Positions 1 to 9,123 of a stretch of 37,146 bases of DNA are shown one piece after another. The position numbers and the translations under genes were made by a program. How positions within the stretch are numbered: the stretch's first letter is position 1; each line of letters opens with the position of its first letter. Below the pieces are notes generated by a model, which made no database searches, was not told the origin of the DNA, and was given only the letters and a program-made list of their open reading frames with translations. The DNA comes from Acidobacteriota bacterium (GTDB taxonomy: Bacteria > Acidobacteriota > Vicinamibacteria > Vicinamibacterales > UBA2999), in the NCBI GenBank assembly GCA_016210845.1, contig JACQTK010000275.1, positions 1 to 37,146 on the forward strand, in the 5' to 3' direction.

Positions 1-96
1 ACGCTTTTCGAGAAAATGCCCATTTCTACGGCTGTTTTTGATGTCGCCTCCCAATTCGATGCAATCGAAGACGCTAACCAGTTGCCCCTGTTCGAC

Positions 97-756
97 TTAT
101 GACCGGACACCAGTGATCGAGCATAGACGGCGGAAATGTCGCGGGCTCCTTCCAACTGAGATTGCTGCGCTTCTCGACAGTGGTCGCCAGAATGTACGTG
201 AACAGGTCGGATACCGCCATTCCCACTGCGGCGAGTGGATCAGTGGGTCGAATGCGCTTGGTGTAAAGAAGTCAAGAGCAGGGCGGCTTGGGTGAACGAG
301 AAGGAACACCGTATTGGCAACCAGGGCGCGGATCTCCGGAGTCGGTTCAACGTCCTCCAGTCGGCGCCCTACTTCGAGAGCTCGCTCGAGCGAATTTGCT
401 GTTGCTGCGACGTGGAGTTCCCATCGAAGCAGCGCGGGATCAGCCAAATCCTTTACGGCGACGGATGCCACAAGGCGTTGGAGCGCCGACGCCAGGGTAT
501 CGTAGCCGTCCCCCGAGGGATTGTCGCTTATCAATGAATGCAGCGTGGCCGCGACGACAGCGCGCGTCGCATAGTTCTCCGGCCGGTGCATTCGGAGTAG
601 GCCGTCAATTGGCCCATCTCCCTCGAGCGGGAACCAGGAGAGAATCTCGCGGGCCTTCAGCCGAGGATCATCCAAGGCTGGCAGGAAGCCCGTCTGCTCC
701 TGGATCGAGCCCGCCTCGACGGCAGCGCGCTCGAACGCGGACTCGTCAACCCACAT
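97..756 (-). CDS. hypothetical protein; C-terminal part possibly frameshifted
   Basis: ORF with plausible N-terminal composition (WVDESAFERAAVEAGS...); the last ~50 aa are S/R-rich and look out of frame. Confidence 0.45.
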   Translation of the reverse strand: MWVDESAFERAAVEAGSIQEQTGFLPALDDPRLKAREILSWFPLEGDGPIDGLLRMHRPENYATRAVVAATLHSLISDNPSGDGYDTLASALQRLVASVAVKDLADPALLRWELHVAATANSLERALEVGRRLEDVEPTPEIRALVANTVFLLVHPSRPALDFFTPSAFDPLIHSPQWEWRYPTCSRTFWRPLSRSAAISVGRSPRHFRRLCSITGVRS

Positions 757-908
757 AACGAGAATCCATTCGCGGGACTCTGATTCGACTTTTGTCGGAC
801 GAACCGCAGGCCGATACTTTATCGGGAAACGCGGCGTTCGGCGTTAACGTTTTCGAATGCGCTAAGATGCAACGCTGTGCAGCCTTCCGCTCGGTCACGA
901 CGTTCATA

Positions 909-942
909 GTGATGATGATGATGGTGATGACGACGGCGATGA
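909..942. repeat. trinucleotide (GAT/GAC)-rich tract
   Basis: gtgatgatgatgatggtgatgacgacggcgatgac read directly. Confidence 0.7.
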
Positions 943-974
943 CCCTCCCGCCGAAACCTCGCCCGCAGCAGGTC

Positions 975-1790
975 CTACACACCGCCCTTCCAGGGATCGC
1001 CCGGCAGCCGTTCAATCAGCCGCGAAGAGACAATCGGCGCCTCCGCCTCAGGGTCCCATTTGTAATCGGTCGAGAGTAGCGGGCTGATGTCCGCCAGGAA
1101 TGCAGGGTCTTGCATTTTCAGCGCGAAGTTCTCCTCGAACAGCGCGCGTGTGATTTTGTGGCCCTCGTGTTCCATGTACCGGAGGAACGCACTCACAATT
1201 CGTTCAGGGTCCGCCTTGCCATCGGTGAGAGCGATCGCCAGATCGAACAGGTCTCGCCCGGCCTTCCGCTGGTACAACGCGCGCAGCTTGGTGCTGAGCA
1301 GTTCATCCAGCTCGTAGCTGTGAATCTCGCACGCGCCCCCAAACCAGCGCGACGAAACCTGGAACGGGACCTTCTTCAACCCGTAAACAGAGAAATGCTC
1401 TCGCGTGTTCGTCTCGACCTTCAGCTTGAGCCCGATCGGCGGCACATCCTCGGAATCGAACCGGTAGACGAACGTGACGCGGCCCTCGTTCTGTTTCCAT
1501 TTCGGCTTGCCGAGCCATGGGTCGAGAACGCGGCGGAGCGCGTCCATCATCGGACCTGCCGGTTCCGCTTTCGTCTGAACGAGGTCAATGTCTTCGGAAT
1601 ACCGGGCGGGAGGTTTCAGGTGAAGCTTGTACAGCGCCGTTCCGCCGCGGAAGGCGAGCGCCTCATGGAGCCCGGAATGCGAGAATATCTCGACCAGCGC
1701 GCGGCTGATGACGAGGTCCTGCTCGACCTGGAAGTCCTGAATCCACGGGGCTTCCGCCCGCCATTCGGTGATGTAGTCGCGCGGGATCAC
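975..1790 (-). CDS. abiEii: AbiEii/AbiGii-type nucleotidyltransferase toxin
   Basis: Motifs FRGGTALYKLH, RYSEDIDL, STKLRALYQRKAGRDLFDL; overlaps the upstream antitoxin by 4 nt. Confidence 0.9.
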   Translation of the reverse strand: MIPRDYITEWRAEAPWIQDFQVEQDLVISRALVEIFSHSGLHEALAFRGGTALYKLHLKPPARYSEDIDLVQTKAEPAGPMMDALRRVLDPWLGKPKWKQNEGRVTFVYRFDSEDVPPIGLKLKVETNTREHFSVYGLKKVPFQVSSRWFGGACEIHSYELDELLSTKLRALYQRKAGRDLFDLAIALTDGKADPERIVSAFLRYMEHEGHKITRALFEENFALKMQDPAFLADISPLLSTDYKWDPEAEAPIVSSRLIERLPGDPWKGGV

Positions 1791-2608
1791 AGATCAGGCA
1801 CCACTTCCGCATTGATGAAGAGCTTCCAGTCGTCATTGCGCTGCACCTTCTGACGCCGCGCGCCGCTTTGTTTCGGCGCGTTCGGCAGAAGCGGCGCCGA
1901 TTCGTGCGCGCGCGCGCGCACGTATTTCTTCAAGGGCGCGACCTTTTCGCCGGCGCCCACGCGCTCGAGCAGGTAACCCAGACGCTGGGCCCAGGGAACA
2001 GCGGCGGTGGCGGCGGCGGCGGCGAGCTTCTCCGGATCGATTCTCTCGGCAAGTTCGGAAAGCACCGTCGCAACCTGATCGAGCCCGCCCGCCTGATGCT
2101 GGTAACCGACGAGGTCAATCGCCGTCGCTTCTGGGGTCGAGACAAGCAGAGTGCCGCGCGGCGTGGTGAGGCTTTGAACGGGAACTTCGGGCAGTCGCTT
2201 GCGGATCATGAACGCAACACGCACCTTCCCGCAGGCGATCGGAAGGCGTCTCTTCTCTAGGAAGACCTGAAATTCCTGCGGGCGCTGATGGGCCGCACCG
2301 TGGTACTGCGCGGCAGTGAGAAGGCCCGCATAGTAGGAGAGGCTGAGGCTTTTCATCAATGCCGGGATAAACTGATCGGCTGGAAGACAGCCGAGCGATC
2401 GATACTCTGGGGGAACGATTACGTAGAAGCCGCGAGCGGGAGAGGCAATCGCGCCTTGTTTGGCCAGCCGGTTCAGCGCAACCTTTGCTGCCGCAGCGGA
2501 AATGCCGAGTGCCGCCTGAGCTTCGTGCGAGCTGAAATGGTAGCGGCCCGCTGCGGCCAAGTTCTCGACGTATTGACGGGCTTTTGGAGGCCGTTCTCCA
2601 GGTTTCAT
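1787..2608 (-). CDS. abiEi: AbiEi-like antitoxin / transcriptional regulator
   Basis: N-terminal wHTH-like region (HFSSHEAQAALGISAAAAKVALNRLAKQGAI) and antitoxin body (TPRGTLLVSTPEATAIDLVGY); 4-nt overlap with the toxin gene. Confidence 0.88.
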   Translation of the reverse strand: MKPGERPPKARQYVENLAAAGRYHFSSHEAQAALGISAAAAKVALNRLAKQGAIASPARGFYVIVPPEYRSLGCLPADQFIPALMKSLSLSYYAGLLTAAQYHGAAHQRPQEFQVFLEKRRLPIACGKVRVAFMIRKRLPEVPVQSLTTPRGTLLVSTPEATAIDLVGYQHQAGGLDQVATVLSELAERIDPEKLAAAAATAAVPWAQRLGYLLERVGAGEKVAPLKKYVRARAHESAPLLPNAPKQSGARRQKVQRNDDWKLFINAEVVPDL

Positions 2609-2614
2609 GCTCGC

Positions 2615-2637
2615 AAAGTAACACTTTTCGTTACTTT
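2615..2637 (-). promoter_or_regulatory. candidate AbiEi operator (8-bp perfect inverted repeat)
   Basis: AAAGTAAC-ACTTTTC-GTTACTTT, 6 nt upstream of the abiEi start codon. Confidence 0.6.
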
Positions 2638-2744
2638 ACGCCATCGAATCCGGAGTACGTGACGGTCTTGAATGGCCGACGAAACTTCAGAAATCTGTTG
2701 CCGATATGATCCGACATTCCTCCTGAACACTGTCCTGATCGCCA

Positions 2745-3218
2745 ATGTTGTTCGCCGAGTTGCATGGCAAGCTTGACCCGAATGCGCCAGATTTGGAGCG
2801 GCGTGAAGATGTCTTGACGTCCACCACCTTCGGCACGTTGATCGTGGCCAACGCGACCGACGTGCTTGTGGAGTGGCTCAATTGCGCGCGGCGGTTCGGT
2901 GCGCGGGGTCGTTTGGATCGCGAGCCCCTCGGTGTTGTGGATGAAAGGCCGGTCAAATACTGGTTCTGGCCATCGCTCGCCGGTGGCACGCAGCCTGACG
3001 TCGTACTTCGAATTGGTCACCGACTGCTGGTTATCGAGGCCAAGTACGGGTCTGTCGGAGCTACCGGCCGCAACGCGCAACATTGTCTTTGTGCTCGTCG
3101 TCCTGGCGGCTGGCATGGTCATTCAGGCCCTTTGGTGGGCAATGCGCCGTCGTTAGGCTTTCGGCACGTTTCGACAGCCAGCGATCACGCCGCTCTCTGG
3201 ACGCCGTCGACTCTGTGA
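2745..3218 (+). pseudogene. PD-(D/E)xK nuclease-like protein, truncated after the catalytic core
   Basis: MLFAELHGKLDPNAPDLERREDVLTSTTFGTL ... QPDVVLRIGHRLLVIEAKYGS, then composition change and premature end. Confidence 0.5.
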
Positions 3219-3282
3219 CGGAACGCGCTGATGAGGTTCCAACTGGCGAAATTTAGGGCACAACACAGGCACCGTTGTACCG

Positions 3283-3299
3283 GGCGGCGCTGCGCCGCC
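3283..3299. repeat. GC-rich perfect hairpin
   Basis: GGCGGCGC-T-GCGCCGCC. Confidence 0.6.
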
Positions 3300-3469
3300 G
3301 TTAACGCGCGCCTCAGATGACCGCGCCTTTTTCTGTTCGCATCCGAACGCCCCGATCCCGATTTCGAACATCAAAGCGAGGCGCCTGTCCGTAACTCCTT
3401 GTCGGGTCATGCGTCGCGAGGTGGCACGCTTACTGCCGTAAACGTGACCTCCGGAGGGTGGACCTGCCA

Positions 3470-5815
3470 ATGCTCATCGACCTTCGTCGCCTGTTGCGAA
3501 ATGTTCGCCGCTCACCGGCCAGCGCGGCAGCCGCGGTCTTGACGCTGTCGCTGACGCTCGGTGTCGGCGCGTCGATCTTCTCCGTTGTCGATGTTGTTCT
3601 ACTCACGCCACCACCGTTCGCCGATCCCGATGCCCCCATCACACTCGGCGAGACCCAGCCCGGTGAACCGGCTTCAGCGCGCCGCCCGGTGAGGTATTCC
3701 ACCGTCGAGGCCTGGCGTGAGCGGGCGGGATCGCTGGCGACGATTGAAGCGTCCAACGGGACACATCTCGTGCTCACGGAGCTCGGAGCGGCCGAGCGGG
3801 TGCACCTGACCGAGGTCACGCCAGGATTCCTGCCACTTCTTGGTGTCGCGCCGGCGCGTGGTCGCACGTTTGAGGCCAACGATCTCGGCCAGCCAGTTGT
3901 CATTCTGACTCACGCGTTGTGGCGCACGAAGCTCGCTGCCGATCCTGCAGCGATCGGCCGACAAATTCTTCTCGGAGGTCGCGCGCATACCATCGTCGGC
4001 GTGCTGGCGGAACAGTTTGTCTTTCCGCTCGACGAGGTGGACGTATTTCGGCCGCTACCATCACCGCCGGCTGATCCGGTGGTTGGGGTGATGGCCCGTC
4101 TCGCCGGGAATGTCTCGTCAAGGGACTTGGCAGCGGCGCTGGACGAGGTCAGTCGACAATCCTCGCCGCCGGCGCAAGTCGTCGCGAGGTCGATCGAGGA
4201 GAGAATAGCCCGAGGCTCTACGAGAACGCTCGGGCTTCTCGCGGGAGCGGCCGCGCTCGCTCTCCTCATCGTGTTCGCCAATCTTGCGGGGTTGCTGCTT
4301 CTGCGATCCATCGATCGCCGGCGGGAGCTGGCGGTCAGAACGGCTCTTGGCGCGCGGCGATCCGAGATCGCACGACAATTGGTGCTGGAGGCCGAGACGC
4401 TGGTCGTCCTCGGAATCGCGGGCGGCGTGCTGCTCGCGTTGTGGCTCACACCAGCGGTGGGCCGTTTGGCCCTGGAGCCATTCGGCGATCTGGTGAACCG
4501 CGAGGTGGCGGTGAGCTGGCGCGTGATTGGCGTCGTGGCGTTGGTCGCGGCGGCCTGCGCCGGACTCTGCGGACTGCTACCGGCCTCTTTTGCGTTCCGA
4601 AACAATGTGGTTGACGTGTTGCCTCGCGGCGTTACGTCTGCTCCGCGCGAGCTTGGCCTGCGCCGCGTGTTTGCCACCGGCGTGATTGCGCTGGCGTGCG
4701 TGCTGCTCGTCTCCCTGACACTCGTGGGCCGCAGCCTGCGGAATGTGCTCGACGTCAACCCCGGATTCGACGCGCGCGGCGTGTTGACGCTGGCGCTCTT
4801 GGTCCAGCACCGCCCTGGCCCCGAACGGGCGTCGTTTTTGTCGGCGCTTCACAGTGCGCTCGAGGCGCGTTTGGGAGCCCGCACGGTTTCAGTCATCAAC
4901 GAACTGCCAGTGACACACGACGGGGGCCGCCGGTTCATGCGCATCCGGCCGACTGAGCCCGCACGCGAAGTCGTACTGCGCGAAGCAGGGACGGCCTACT
5001 TCGATGTGATGCGGATCCCCATTGTGGCCGGCCGTCCGTTCGAGGCGCGCGACAATGCCGCAGCTCCACCCCGCGTGGTGGTGAGCAAGTCACTGGCGGA
5101 GCAATGGTTCCCCGGCGAACGACCGATCGGGCATCAAATCAGGTTGGGTCCCGGGCCGCGTGCGCCAATGGCAGAAATCATCGGCGTCGCCGGCGATGTC
5201 AAGCACCGCTCGCTCGATGCTGAGGGGTTCTGGCCAACCGTGTACGCCTCTGCCTGGCAGGACGCCTCGGGTTCGATGATTCTTGTCGTCCGAAGCCAGC
5301 GCCCGAACGCGGATGTTGTGGCCGTCGTCCGTGAAGAAGTGGCGCGGCTCGACCGTGACGTGCCCGTACACGCCGTGCGATCGATGCCGGATGTGGTCGC
5401 GGCCTCGCCAGGCGTGCCCGCCCGGCGCGTGCTGACCGCGACGTTCATGGGATTCGCGCTGCTGGCGATCGTGCTCAGCGGAATCGGGTTGTTTGGTGTC
5501 GTGGCGCATGACGTCGCATCCGGGCGTGCGGAGCTTGCTCTGCGCGTCGCACTGGGGGCCGATCCGATGCGCATCCTCATACGCACCCTCGGGCAGGGCG
5601 CGTCGATGGTGGGAGCGGGTCTGGTGGTGGGAGGCGTTTTGTCGATCTGGGCGACGCGCGCGCTCAGCGGCTTCGTGTTTGCGACGGGTCGTTTCGATCC
5701 CCTCAACGTCGCCGTGGTGGCAGCGGTGCTGATGGCTGTTGGTGCCGTCGCTGTCCTGCCTGCGGCGCGGCGCGCGGCGCGCACCGATCCTCTGAGTGCC
5801 CTTCGGAGCGAATGA
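3470..5815 (+). CDS. ABC transporter permease, MacB/FtsX-like, ADOP family
   Basis: MLIDLRRLLRNVRRSPASAAAAVLTLSLTLGVGASIFSVVDVVLL; duplicated FtsX-like halves; GGAGG at 3453-3457 upstream of ATG 3470 (ORF track uses GTG 3458). Confidence 0.9.
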   Translation: MLIDLRRLLRNVRRSPASAAAAVLTLSLTLGVGASIFSVVDVVLLTPPPFADPDAPITLGETQPGEPASARRPVRYSTVEAWRERAGSLATIEASNGTHLVLTELGAAERVHLTEVTPGFLPLLGVAPARGRTFEANDLGQPVVILTHALWRTKLAADPAAIGRQILLGGRAHTIVGVLAEQFVFPLDEVDVFRPLPSPPADPVVGVMARLAGNVSSRDLAAALDEVSRQSSPPAQVVARSIEERIARGSTRTLGLLAGAAALALLIVFANLAGLLLLRSIDRRRELAVRTALGARRSEIARQLVLEAETLVVLGIAGGVLLALWLTPAVGRLALEPFGDLVNREVAVSWRVIGVVALVAAACAGLCGLLPASFAFRNNVVDVLPRGVTSAPRELGLRRVFATGVIALACVLLVSLTLVGRSLRNVLDVNPGFDARGVLTLALLVQHRPGPERASFLSALHSALEARLGARTVSVINELPVTHDGGRRFMRIRPTEPAREVVLREAGTAYFDVMRIPIVAGRPFEARDNAAAPPRVVVSKSLAEQWFPGERPIGHQIRLGPGPRAPMAEIIGVAGDVKHRSLDAEGFWPTVYASAWQDASGSMILVVRSQRPNADVVAVVREEVARLDRDVPVHAVRSMPDVVAASPGVPARRVLTATFMGFALLAIVLSGIGLFGVVAHDVASGRAELALRVALGADPMRILIRTLGQGASMVGAGLVVGGVLSIWATRALSGFVFATGRFDPLNVAVVAAVLMAVGAVAVLPAARRAARTDPLSALRSE

Positions 5816-6324
5816 CATGCGCTGATGCCGATCAGGACCATCACCTTGAGCCCAGCGTCCGGGCCCAGAACCAGATTGATATCCACGACGTCGGCCGCCG
5901 TCGTATTCGTCGTGTTGGCCACGAGGTTGGCAAACAGCGAGAGCTGGAATCGCCAGCCCTGGACGTGCTCGTTGCGCGCCTCGACGTCCGCGAACTCGTG
6001 CGTGAGCTGCAGCAGCGTGCCCTGCGGGTGGCGATCGAGCCGAATCGTCACGCGCGAGCTGCCTGGAGGGCTGGCCTTTCCACCGGCCATGCCGTACGTG
6101 AAGACGAGTCGATCGGGAGCACGCACCTCGACGACGTTGCCCGAGGCTTCGACGCCGTTCGGATGCCGAATCAGCACGGCTCCACCGGGATGAGGATCGA
6201 TGGAGGAGCCCGCGCCCCACCAGGCTGCCCAGTGGGGCGTCTCCGTGAGAAACGCGAACACAGTGTCGGGCCTGGCCCGGATCAGCAGGGTTCGATCGAG
6301 CCGATGCGTCAGCATCAGGGTCAT
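5816..6324 (-). pseudogene. SRPBCC/AHSA1-like protein with damaged 3' end
   Basis: MTLMLTHRLDRTLLIRARPDTVFAFLTETPHWAAWWG...; the reading frame has no stop before entering the permease gene antisense. ATGA overlap with the upstream ArsR gene. The 3' boundary given is arbitrary. Confidence 0.6.
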
Positions 6325-6680
6325 CGCGCGTCTCTCCTGCGCCTGCTTCGGCGCGTTCGTGGCCGCGGTCCGCGGCGGCTTTCCTCGAGCTCGGCCTTCA
6401 GCTTCAGTCGCCAGAGCGCGTCGCTCCACATCGCCTCGAGCATCGCGGCCACCGGTCCAAGAACCTCGCGCCTGACGCGGTACCGGCGGAACTGCCGGTC
6501 CGCGCGTGACTCGACCAACCCGGCCTCCAGGAGCACCTTGAGCTGCAGCGACACCGCACCGAAAGTGACGTCGGGCATGGCCCGATGGATGGCGCCTGCC
6601 GTCAGCTCCCGGTCCCAGAGGAGGCGCAGGATCTCGCGGCGGCGGGGGGACGCGATGGCGGCGAAGAGCGCGGGCTCCAC
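6321..6680 (-). CDS. ArsR-family transcriptional regulator
   Basis: VEPALFAAIASPRRREILRLLWDRELTAGAIHRAMPDVTFGAVSLQLKVLLEAGLV; start moved to GTG 6680 because the upstream ORF extension is translated heptamer repeat. Confidence 0.85.
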   Translation of the reverse strand: MEPALFAAIASPRRREILRLLWDRELTAGAIHRAMPDVTFGAVSLQLKVLLEAGLVESRADRQFRRYRVRREVLGPVAAMLEAMWSDALWRLKLKAELEESRRGPRPRTRRSRRRRDAR

Positions 6681-6717
6681 GGGCCATGACTTTGGGAACA
6701 CAGAACGGAGAGCCCGC

Positions 6718-6775
6718 GAACCCTGAACTCCGAACCGGAACGCGGAACAGGAACTCGGAACGCGGAACCCAGAAC
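6718..6775. repeat. degenerate heptameric repeat, GAACNCG-like
   Basis: GAAC words start at 6718, 6725, 6732, 6738, 6745, 6751, 6758, 6765, 6772 (period 6-7). Confidence 0.85.
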
Positions 6776-6795
6776 GCAAAACGGCAGGGGGTCTT

Positions 6796-7038
6796 TCAAA
6801 TGCGGAGCCGGACGTGCGGGGTATCCGCCGGCGGCTCCCGGAGCCGTTTGATCCCGACGATGATGGCGCCCACCAGGAGCCCGCCCAGGGCGGCCAGCAC
6901 GATGGCCACGCCCGCCAGCGCGAACATCCCGAGGACCGCGTCGACGCTGACGTCGCGCGTCGCCTCGGGCTGGCGGATCATCTCGACGACGATGGGTTGA
7001 AGGAACAACAACACGTAGAACCCCGAACGCCCGAACAC
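6796..7038 (-). CDS. small membrane protein
   Basis: Two hydrophobic stretches; start uncertain because the 5' end runs into repeat sequence. Confidence 0.5.
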   Translation of the reverse strand: MFGRSGFYVLLFLQPIVVEMIRQPEATRDVSVDAVLGMFALAGVAIVLAALGGLLVGAIIVGIKRLREPPADTPHVRLRI

Positions 7039-7070
7039 GAACGCGGAACCCGGAACGCAGAAGCGAGAAC
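7018..7070. repeat. degenerate heptameric repeat, GAACNCG-like, second block
   Basis: GAAC words at 7018, 7025, 7033, 7039, 7046, 7053 and 7067 (period about 7). Confidence 0.85.
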
Positions 7071-7076
7071 GGCTAG

Positions 7077-8591
7077 TTACAGCTTACCCCACGAGTCGCC
7101 GTCCAGCGCCAGCTCGGCGAGCGTCCGCACGGCCACGCCCGTCGGTCCCTTCGGCTGGTACGGCTTGGCGTCCTCCGCCCACGCGGTACCCGCGATATCC
7201 ATGTGCGTCCAGGGCAGGTCGCCCGTGAACTCCTTGATGAACAGCGCCCCCGTGATCGCGCCCCCCGCCCGACCACCCGTGTTGGTGAAGTCGGCGATCT
7301 CGCTCTTCAGCAGCTCCTTGTAGTCATCGAACACCGGCATCGGCCACGACCGGTCGCCCGCCCGATCGCTCGCGCGGCGCACCTGCTCGACCCAGCTGTC
7401 CGGCCTGCCAAACAGCCCTGTGGTGGTCTTGCCAAGGGCCACGACGCACGCCCCGGTCAGCGTGGCGACATCGACCAGGTGGGTCGCGCCGAGCTGCCGC
7501 GCGTACCAGACCCCGTCGCCGAGGATCAGACGGCCTTCGGCGTCGGTGTTCAACACCTCGACGGTCTTGCCCTCCGCGCTCGTCAGGATGTCTCCCGGCT
7601 TGATCGCCCTGCCCCCGGGCATGTTCTCCGTCGTGGGAATCACCGCCACGCAGCGCACGGGCGCGCGCAGGCGGGAAATGGCGGCCATCGCGCCCAGCAC
7701 GGCCGCGCCGCCCGCCATGTCGTCCTTCATCTTGTCCATGTTCTCCGCAGGCTTGATCGAGATGCCCCCGGTGTCGAACGTCACCCCTTTGCCCACGAGG
7801 CCGAGCACGGGGCCGTCGATGGCGCGATCGGGCTCGTGGCGGAGCACGATGAGCCACGGCGGCTCCTGGCTGCCGCGGGCGACGCCCAGCAGCAGCCCCA
7901 TGCGCAGCTCGGCGATGCGCGTCTCGTCGAGGACCTCCACCTTCAGACCCGCTGCCGTGGCCATCGCGCGGGCGCGATCGGCGAACACGCGTGGCGTCAG
8001 GCTGTTGCCCGGCTCGTTGCACAGCTCGCGCGCGAGGTTGCTGCACTCCCCCAGCACTCGGCCTCGATCGACCGCCCGGGCGAGCGCGGGAGACTCCCCG
8101 TCGACGCGCAGCGCGACCTCCTCCAGCCACACCACCGGTGGCTCCGTCGTCTTGTACGGCGCCGCGTCGAAGTTCGCCAGCACGACACCCTCGGCCATCG
8201 CCTGGGCCGCACGCTCGGAGGGCAGCCCCGTTCCGGACCGCTGGACGATCGCCACACGCGTCATCCGGCGCTGGCGCGCGGCAAGGCCGCCCGCGATGGC
8301 CGCACGGCGGAGCTGATCCAGCGCGAACTCGCCGCGGGGGCCCATGCCAATGAGCGCCACGCGCGTGGCCTTCCAGCCGCGCACCGGGGTGACGAGCACG
8401 TCGAACGCCTTGCCCCGAAATTCGCCGCGAGCCCGCGCGCGGCCGATGTCGCCTCCCGATGCTTCATCCAGGCCGGCCAGGTCGCCGAGGTCGTCGTCTT
8501 CGAAGACGGGGATCACGAGGAGGTCGCTATCGACGTCAGGAGACGGACGCGAGGTCAGGCCGATCGAAGGGGTGCTGTGAACGGTGTGCAT
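7077..8591 (-). CDS. pepA: leucyl aminopeptidase (M17 family)
   Basis: NTDAEGRLILGD signature, GLVGKGVTFDTGGISIKPAENMDKMKDDMAG. Confidence 0.95.
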   Translation of the reverse strand: MHTVHSTPSIGLTSRPSPDVDSDLLVIPVFEDDDLGDLAGLDEASGGDIGRARARGEFRGKAFDVLVTPVRGWKATRVALIGMGPRGEFALDQLRRAAIAGGLAARQRRMTRVAIVQRSGTGLPSERAAQAMAEGVVLANFDAAPYKTTEPPVVWLEEVALRVDGESPALARAVDRGRVLGECSNLARELCNEPGNSLTPRVFADRARAMATAAGLKVEVLDETRIAELRMGLLLGVARGSQEPPWLIVLRHEPDRAIDGPVLGLVGKGVTFDTGGISIKPAENMDKMKDDMAGGAAVLGAMAAISRLRAPVRCVAVIPTTENMPGGRAIKPGDILTSAEGKTVEVLNTDAEGRLILGDGVWYARQLGATHLVDVATLTGACVVALGKTTTGLFGRPDSWVEQVRRASDRAGDRSWPMPVFDDYKELLKSEIADFTNTGGRAGGAITGALFIKEFTGDLPWTHMDIAGTAWAEDAKPYQPKGPTGVAVRTLAELALDGDSWGKL

Positions 8592-8629
8592 CGACGCGAA
8601 CCGATCTCCGCTGGGTGCTGTCTAATTGC

Positions 8630-8659
8630 TTGTCCGTCAGAAGGATAGGAGCTTAGAAT
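8630..8659 (+). promoter_or_regulatory. possible sigma70-like promoter
   Basis: TTGTCC-N18-TAGAAT upstream of ATG 8680. Confidence 0.35.
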
Positions 8660-8679
8660 CGATCCAGGCAGGGAATAGC

Positions 8680-9123
8680 ATGGCCTATCTCTACGTCCCC
8701 GTTTGCACAGTCGTTGTGCTGCTGGCGTCGCTCTGGCTCCCCGGGCACGCGTTGGGTGCCCAACGGGATGACGACCAAAAGCCCAGTCTATCACTCAGGG
8801 CCACGCCCCCGGTTGGCTTCAGTCCGCTGCGCGTCCGTGCGGCCACCGACATTCGGGGCGGTTCGGACGATTATCAGGAGTTCTACTGCGCCACTGTCGA
8901 GTGGGATTGGGGGGATGGCACCACGTCGGAGAACTCCACCGACTGCGAGCCGTACGAAGCGGGCAAGAGCACCATTCGCCGGCGGTTCACGGCTGAGCAC
9001 GTCTACCGCCAGCAGGGGAACTACCGGATCACGTTCAGGCTCAAGCAGAAGACGCGGGTGGTCGGCGCGACCACCGCCACGGTGCAGGTGCGGGGCGGCG
9101 CGGGGGAAGGCCTCGAGCGGTGA
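8680..9123 (+). CDS. secreted PKD-like domain protein
   Basis: Signal peptide MAYLYVPVCTVVVLLASLWLPGHALGAQ; VEWDWGDGTTSE ... HVYRQQGNYRITFRL. Confidence 0.7.
   Translation: MAYLYVPVCTVVVLLASLWLPGHALGAQRDDDQKPSLSLRATPPVGFSPLRVRAATDIRGGSDDYQEFYCATVEWDWGDGTTSENSTDCEPYEAGKSTIRRRFTAEHVYRQQGNYRITFRLKQKTRVVGATTATVQVRGGAGEGLER

Noticed and set aside
909-942. GAT-rich tract as a regulatory element
   Set aside because: Simple low-complexity sequence in a gap between genes; nothing supports a function.
3152-3158. GTTAGGC matching an integron attC/attI core (GTTRRRY), with a GC-rich hairpin downstream
   Set aside because: No matching RYYYAAC partner at attC distance on either strand, and no integrase; a 7-mer of this degeneracy is expected by chance in a few hundred bp.
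6718-7070. Short repeats resembling a CRISPR array
   Set aside because: Period is 6-7 bp with degenerate units; no spacers and no cas genes.
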